64,000 nt of DNA from positions 186,001 through 250,000 of the forward strand of contig NZ_JANUGW010000004.1 in the NCBI RefSeq assembly GCF_024753285.1. The letters are read 5' to 3'. The notes beneath the pieces are model-generated. The model had not been told where the DNA came from. It did no database searches and saw only the letters and a list, made by a program, of their open reading frames with translations. The translations under genes were made by a program, and so were the position numbers. Origin of the DNA: Massilia pinisoli (GTDB lineage: Bacteria > Pseudomonadota > Gammaproteobacteria > Burkholderiales > Burkholderiaceae_D). This document shows positions 59,686 to 64,000 of the stretch, piece by piece. The stretch's first letter is position 1. Each line of letters starts with the position of its first letter.

Positions 59686-62176
59686 GCGCCGTACCGGACA
59701 GCCGCGCGCGTCCGGATGCATCCAGCTTGATGTTCGCCAGCCGCTCGCCGACCCGCAGCTGCACGGATTGTCCCGGCTTGCCGCGCAGCGTGACCCGTGT
59801 GGCGCGCCCGCTGGCCCAGTCCAGGTCGACTTCGACGCCGCCGCGCGCGCGCACGCCGTGCACCGCGCCTTCCGGCCATGCGCGCGGCAGCGCGGGCAGG
59901 ATGCGGATCTCGCCGCCCCACGACTGCACGAGCATCTCGAGGATGGCGGCCGAGCCGCCGAAATTGCCGTCGATCTGGAACGGCGGATGCGAGTCGAACA
60001 TGTTCGGGTAGGTGCGCTCCCGGCCCAGCAGGCCGCGCAGGATGCCGTAGGCGCGCTCGCCTTCGCCCATGCGCGTCCACAGCGCCAGGCGCCATGCCGT
60101 GGCCCAGCCGGTGGACAGGTCGCCGCGCGTGTTCAGCGTCGTCTTGGCGGCCTTGATCAGATCGGGCGTGTCGCGCACGTTGATCTGCTCGCTGGGATAG
60201 ACGGCGTACAGGTGCGAGACGTGGCGGTGGTGCTGTTCCGGCGCCTGGCCGTCCCAGTCCTCCAGCCATTCCTGCAACTGGCCCTGGGCGCCGATGCGGT
60301 CCGGCGCCAGGCGCGCGCGCTTCGTTTCGACCGCCTTGCGGAAGTCCGCATCGGGATCGTGCAGCTTGTCGTGCGCCGCGAGCGTCCACGCGAACAGGTC
60401 GCGCACGATCTGGCGGTCCATCGCCGGACCCGCGCACACGGCCACGTCCGGATGGTGCGTGTTTTCCGGCGAGAGCGACGGCGACGTCACGAGGCCGCGG
60501 CCCTGCGGGTCCTCGACGAGCACGTCGACGAAGAACTGCGAGGCGCCCTTCAGCAGCGGGTAGATGCGGCGCAGGTAGGCATCGTCCGGCGTGTACTCGT
60601 AATGGTCCCACAGCGTCTTGCACATCCACGCGCCGCCGCAGGGCCACATACCCCAGTTCGGACCGTCGATGGGCGCCGCCGCACGCCAGAGGTCCGTGTT
60701 GTGGTGCGCCACCCAGCCGCGGGCACCGTAGCTGTCGCGCGCGACGTCGGCGCCGTTGACGGCCAGTTCCTCGACCATCCTCACGACCGGCTCCACGCAC
60801 TCGCCCAGGTTGGCCGCTTCCGCCGGCCAGTAGTTCATCTCCGTGTTGATGTTGATGGTGTACTTGCCGCCCCACGGCGGATAGATGCCTTCGTTCCAGA
60901 TGCCTTGCAGGTTGGCGGGCTGGCTGCCCGGCCGCGACGACGAGATGAGCAGGTAGCGGCCGTACTGCATGTACAGCGCGGACAGTCCCGCGAGCGCGGC
61001 GTCGTCCGTCTGCGGGACGGCGGCGATGCGCGCATCGGTAGGCATGGTGGCACCCGCGTCCGCGCGGCCGAGGCGCAGCGACAGGCGCGCGAACAGCGCA
61101 CGGTGCGCCGCCACGTGGTCGGCGCGCAGGCGCGCATACGGCTTGCGCGCGGCCGCCTCCATGCGCGCGCGTACGGACTGCACGGGGTCGCCGCTGGTGT
61201 CGCGGAAGTTGACGAAGCTGGTCGCGGCGCCGATCAGCAGCGTGACGTCGCGTCCGCCGCGCACGCGCAGGCGGTCGCCTTCGACGGTCACCTTGCCGTC
61301 GCCCAGCGCCATGACGCGCACGGCGTAGCGCAGCACGCCCTTGACGCCGGCGGCGTCCGCGTTGCCGCCTTCGACCAGCAGGGCGCGTGGACCGTCCGCG
61401 CGGATGGCCAGGCTGGCCGGCCGCTTGGCTTCTTCCAGATCTTCCTTCATGTCCCAGGGGGCACCCGTGGCGGCCGAGGGATCCTGCGGGGACTTGCCGT
61501 CGTAATTGGTCTTGCCGTAATCGACCTGGCGCGGGTGGCGGTAGCCGACGTCGAAGTCCAGCGTGCCGCCGCCGCTGGCCTTCAGGTGCAGCACGATCAC
61601 CTGGTCGGGGGCGCTCGCGAACACCTCGCGCACGTGGCGCGCGCCGCCGCTCTCGAACTGCGTCGTGGCGATGGCGGTGTCGAGGTCGAGCGAGCGGCGG
61701 TACGCTTGCGTCGGCGTGAGTCCATGGAAATCGAGCAGCAGGTCGCCGGCCGTCCCGTAAGGCATCTGCGTGGCGGGCTTCGAGATCAGCGATTGCGCCA
61801 CCAGGTCGCGCGCTTCGATGAAGCGGCCCGCGTCGATCAGCGCACGCACGCGCGGCAGCGCGGTCTTGAATTCCGGATTGTCGAAGCGGTACGGACCGCC
61901 GGCCCACAGCGTGTCCTCGTTCAGTTGCAGGCGCTCCTGCAACGGACGGCCGTACACCATCGCGCCGAGCCGGCCGTTGCCGACGGGGAGGGCTTCGACC
62001 CACGGGCCGGCGGGGCGCTCGTACCACAGCGCCAGCTGTTCACGTCCGGCGTCCGTACGCGCCACGACGGTTGCGCCGGCCAGGCCGGGCATGCCGGTCG
62101 CGGCGGCCGCAAGGCCCAGCGTACCGAGCACGCGGCGCCGGCCGGCGTTGATCTGTTGATGACCTGCTTTGCCCAA
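59678..62176 (-). CDS. Tat-exported GH95 family glycoside hydrolase
   Basis: Protein of 832 residues. The twin-Arg signal RRRVLGTLGLAAAATG (about 13-28) directs it to the periplasm. The domain order of GH95 (alpha-L-fucosidase or galactosidase) is clear: N-terminal LWYERPAGPWVEALPVGNGRLGAMVYG, QLNEDTLWAGGP, the ININTEMNYWPAE catalytic-centre block near residue 435, and an (alpha/alpha)6 barrel with RHVSHLYAVYP near 655. The usual LWEHY in the acid region reads LWDHY here; I cannot say if that matters. It probably trims fucose- or galactose-containing plant or algal glycans. Confidence 0.85.
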   Translation of the reverse strand: MGKAGHQQINAGRRRVLGTLGLAAAATGMPGLAGATVVARTDAGREQLALWYERPAGPWVEALPVGNGRLGAMVYGRPLQERLQLNEDTLWAGGPYRFDNPEFKTALPRVRALIDAGRFIEARDLVAQSLISKPATQMPYGTAGDLLLDFHGLTPTQAYRRSLDLDTAIATTQFESGGARHVREVFASAPDQVIVLHLKASGGGTLDFDVGYRHPRQVDYGKTNYDGKSPQDPSAATGAPWDMKEDLEEAKRPASLAIRADGPRALLVEGGNADAAGVKGVLRYAVRVMALGDGKVTVEGDRLRVRGGRDVTLLIGAATSFVNFRDTSGDPVQSVRARMEAAARKPYARLRADHVAAHRALFARLSLRLGRADAGATMPTDARIAAVPQTDDAALAGLSALYMQYGRYLLISSSRPGSQPANLQGIWNEGIYPPWGGKYTININTEMNYWPAEAANLGECVEPVVRMVEELAVNGADVARDSYGARGWVAHHNTDLWRAAAPIDGPNWGMWPCGGAWMCKTLWDHYEYTPDDAYLRRIYPLLKGASQFFVDVLVEDPQGRGLVTSPSLSPENTHHPDVAVCAGPAMDRQIVRDLFAWTLAAHDKLHDPDADFRKAVETKRARLAPDRIGAQGQLQEWLEDWDGQAPEQHHRHVSHLYAVYPSEQINVRDTPDLIKAAKTTLNTRGDLSTGWATAWRLALWTRMGEGERAYGILRGLLGRERTYPNMFDSHPPFQIDGNFGGSAAILEMLVQSWGGEIRILPALPRAWPEGAVHGVRARGGVEVDLDWASGRATRVTLRGKPGQSVQLRVGERLANIKLDASGRARLSGTALS

Positions 62177-62270
62177 TGTTGTCTCCTGTGATTGTCGTGA
62201 GTCGGTGATGCCGGGTGCGCATCGTCGATTGTTTATTATAAATAAAAATCAATCCAGGAGATTTTTTTCG

Positions 62271-62651
62271 TTACTTCGCGGCGGTCCGATAGTGCGTACG
62301 GGCCTCGCACACCAGGCGGTGATGCTCGTCGGCCCACGCGACGAGGCCCCTCATGGGCACGAGGAAGGAGTGACCGAGCGGCGTGAGGTCGTACTCGACG
62401 CGCGGCGGCACTTCGGGGTACACGGTGCGGCGCACGAACCCGTCTTCTTCCAGCCGCTTCAAGGTCAGCGACAGCATCTGCTTGGAGATGTCGCCCAGTT
62501 CGCGCATCAATTCATTGAAGCGCTTCGTGCCGCCTTCGAGCGCGTCGAGCACGAGGAGGCTCCACTGGTCGCCGATGCGGTCCAGCACGTCGCGGATGGG
62601 GCAGGGTTGTTCGAAGCCGCCGTCGGCAGCGAGTAAATTTGTCTTGGCCAT
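62271..62651 (-). CDS. HxlR-family winged-helix regulator
   Basis: Protein of 126 residues. The HxlR pattern is complete: a Cys near the start (CPIRDVLDRIGDQWSLLVLDAL), KRFNELMRELGDISKQMLSLTLKRLEEDGFVRRTVYPEVPPRVEYDLTPLG (pattern only). Cys17 is the usual redox- or electrophile-sensing residue. It is divergent from an NAD(P)-binding reductase, which it probably controls. Confidence 0.9.
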   Translation of the reverse strand: MAKTNLLAADGGFEQPCPIRDVLDRIGDQWSLLVLDALEGGTKRFNELMRELGDISKQMLSLTLKRLEEDGFVRRTVYPEVPPRVEYDLTPLGHSFLVPMRGLVAWADEHHRLVCEARTHYRTAAK

Positions 62652-62660
62652 GATGTTCCA

Positions 62661-62668
62661 GGGGGGGG
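62661..62668. repeat. homopolymeric run of eight G in the HxlR leader
   Basis: Eight consecutive G (C on the coding strand) stand about 10 nt upstream of the HxlR ATG, in the region between ribosome-binding site and start. Runs of this kind can change length by slippage. Confidence 0.6.
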
Positions 62669-62670
62669 CG

Positions 62671-62686
62671 GTCAGTTCGCGCTGAC
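62671..62686. promoter_or_regulatory. GTCAG-N6-CTGAC inverted repeat, possible HxlR operator
   Basis: Perfect 5-bp arms; the right half, CGCGCTGAC, is repeated directly at about 62697-62705. It lies in the 141-bp divergent gap between the regulator and the reductase, the usual place for an HxlR site. Confidence 0.4.
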
Positions 62687-62792
62687 CTGATCACGCCGCG
62701 CTGACTTCTTGTGCGGCATGCGCAGACTAGCATAAGATGCGTCACCGGTCTTGTTTTTAGACCTGCTCTCAACCACAGACTAAAGGATACCT

Positions 62793-63404
62793 ATGGCACG
62801 CATCGCTCTCATCGGCGCCTCCGGCAACGTCGGCACGCGCATCCTGAACGAACTCGTTTCGCGCAACCACCAGGTCACGGCCATCGTCCGCGACCCGGCG
62901 AAAGTCCCGGCACGCGCGGGCGTGACGGCGGCGCGCGGCGACGTCGCCGATCCCGCCGGCCTGGCCGACGTGCTGAAAGGGCACGACGTCGTCGTGAGCT
63001 CGGTGCGCTTCCTCGACAGCGATCCGCAGGCGCTGATCGATGCCGTGCGCGCGGCCGGCGTCAAACGCTATCTCGTCGTGGGCGGCGCCGCCAGCCTGTT
63101 CGTCGCACCGGGCAAGCGCCTGCTCGACCAGCCCGATTTCCCGGCCGCTTACAAGGACGAGGCGACGAAGGGCGCAGTCTTCCTCGACGCGCTGCGCGGC
63201 GTCACCGACCTCGATTGGACGTTCATCTCGCCATCCGCCCTGTTCGTGCCGGGCGAGCGCACCGGCAAGTTCCGCCTCGCGAAGGACGAGCTGCTGGTGA
63301 GCGAGAAGGGCAGCACGATCTCGTACGAAGACTATGCCGTCGCGCTGGTCGACGAGATCGAGAAGCCGGCGCACGTGCGCGAGCGGTTCACGGTCGGGTA
63401 TTGA
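62793..63404 (+). CDS. NAD(P)-binding NmrA/YtfG-like reductase
   Basis: Protein of 203 residues with an N-terminal Rossmann motif GASGNVG (8-14) and no SDR YxxxK motif, which is characteristic of the NAD(P)-binding atypical SDR group (NmrA/BVR-B-like). The start ATG has a ribosome-binding site (AAGGA) at a good distance. It is divergent from the HxlR gene and is probably its target, perhaps in quinone or electrophile stress. Confidence 0.82.
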   Translation: MARIALIGASGNVGTRILNELVSRNHQVTAIVRDPAKVPARAGVTAARGDVADPAGLADVLKGHDVVVSSVRFLDSDPQALIDAVRAAGVKRYLVVGGAASLFVAPGKRLLDQPDFPAAYKDEATKGAVFLDALRGVTDLDWTFISPSALFVPGERTGKFRLAKDELLVSEKGSTISYEDYAVALVDEIEKPAHVRERFTVGY

Positions 63405-63405
63405 G

Positions 63406-63675
63406 TCAGAACGTCGAGCAGTTGAAGAAGCCGCGATGGCCGAAGCACGTGGTCGTCGTCGGCGCCGTCCGGTAGCGCACGGCATTCCGCGTATCCAGCG
63501 CGAGAATGCACGAGCGCCACTGCTCGGAGTCGCGCGCATTGCCCAGCCGTTCGCAGGCCGGCCCGTACACCGCGATCATCTCGTCCACTTCGCGCTGCTG
63601 CTGTGCCGCGCGGTCCGCCTGCGTTGCGCAGCCGCCCAATAGCAGGGCCAGCGCCAATACCGTTGTCGTACGCAT
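63406..63675 (-). CDS. small putative lipoprotein
   Basis: Protein of 89 residues. The signal MRTTTVLALALLLGGCA has a clear lipobox (C16). The mature part is about 70 residues with three Cys (PACERL, SCIL and CFGHRGFFNCSTF), suggestive of disulfides in the periplasm. I know no function. It is convergent with the reductase gene with only a 1-nt gap. Confidence 0.7.
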   Translation of the reverse strand: MRTTTVLALALLLGGCATQADRAAQQQREVDEMIAVYGPACERLGNARDSEQWRSCILALDTRNAVRYRTAPTTTTCFGHRGFFNCSTF

Positions 63676-63806
63676 GATAGATCCTCCTTCCGCCTTTCCG
63701 CACCGGGCGCGGCGCGATGGCGAATAATGCGTGTTCCCCGGTTGATGCCGGTTCGATGGCACAAGGTTCTATCGGATGTGCGGGCGCGACCGCCCGACAG
63801 GTCGCG

Positions 63807-64000
63807 TCAGGTCTTTTTCGCCGGCTGCCACTCGTCGAGCCGCCGCCCCTCGGCGCACGCCTCGATCAGCCGCTCGAGCCGCGCGGCCCGCGTCTCCGGC
63901 TTCTTCGCGCTCGTGACGACGTGCGCCATGCGCTTGCGGTAGCCCGGCGGGCAGGCCTCGAAATACGCCCACGCGGCCTTGTGGCGCTTGAAGCGCGCGA
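63807..64000 (-). CDS. YdeI/OmpD-associated family protein, C-terminal part (cut by window edge)
   Basis: About 63 codons of a gene that continues beyond the right edge. The visible residues contain FEACPPGYRKRMAHVV, SAKKPETRAARLERLIE and a final RRLDEW, the characteristic C-terminal end of YdeI/OmpD-associated (bacteriocin-protection-like) proteins. The start is outside the window. The stop is TGA at 63809-63807. Confidence 0.8.
   Translation of the reverse strand, partial: ARFKRHKAAWAYFEACPPGYRKRMAHVVTSAKKPETRAARLERLIEACAEGRRLDEWQPAKKT

Overview
The window looks like a chromosomal segment of a high-GC betaproteobacterium of the Oxalobacteraceae, most likely Massilia or a close relative. 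This rests on the housekeeping set (spoT-rpoZ-gmk-yicC, a Ser/Thr kinase/PP2C pair, rph, rdgB-hemW), the protein sequences and the GTAGGGTGGGC-type intergenic palindromes. The species call is inference; no rRNA, tRNA or CRISPR was found.

Layout. 1-7.1 kb: a membrane protein, greB, a bacterial-type heme oxygenase, a sterol-desaturase-family oxidase, then a compact block of SGNH hydrolase, NodU/TobZ-type carbamoyltransferase, a small unknown protein and an FGE-fold protein. 7.2-14.4 kb: housekeeping block with spoT, rpoZ, gmk and yicC on the minus strand and a kinase/phosphatase pair plus rph on the plus strand, with several palindromic repeats in the gaps. 14.4-25.3 kb: an accessory block sitting between rph and rdgB. 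It holds an ABC importer operon without a substrate-binding protein (porin, fused permease, ATPase, DUF4337-like protein), an alpha-oxoamine synthase/response regulator/histidine kinase operon behind two ATTAC-N6-GTAAT operators, an MFS transporter and a CPBP protease. 25.4-33.2 kb: rdgB-hemW, a transglutaminase-like protein, uridine kinase, lipoprotein, VOC protein, a decayed chemoreceptor end, an orphan receiver, an aquaporin and a catalytically degenerate M28-family protein.

33.2-40 kb: a tripartite RND efflux operon (adaptor, pump, outer-membrane channel) with a divergent TetR regulator. 40-51.8 kb: part of a type VI secretion locus (tssE, tssF, tssG, vgrG, a two-domain peptidoglycan-hydrolase effector, its probable immunity protein, a secreted unknown and a PAAR tip on the minus strand; tssK divergent). 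The effector/immunity part is visibly poorer in GC than the rest, which suggests recent acquisition. The sheath, ATPase and membrane-complex genes are not in the window.

51.8-64 kb: a TauD-like dioxygenase/MFS exporter pair, a chemoreceptor with a strong terminator, transaldolase, free-methionine-sulfoxide reductase, a TetR gene with two tandem operators followed by an MFS gene, a Tat-exported GH95 glycosidase, an HxlR regulator divergent from an NAD(P)-binding reductase, a small lipoprotein, and the C-terminal end of a YdeI/OmpD-associated protein running off the right edge.

The most interesting parts are the type VI effector/immunity pair, the oxoamine synthase two-component operon with its paired operators, the TetR promoter with tandem operators, and the importer operon lacking a binding protein but carrying a structured leader.
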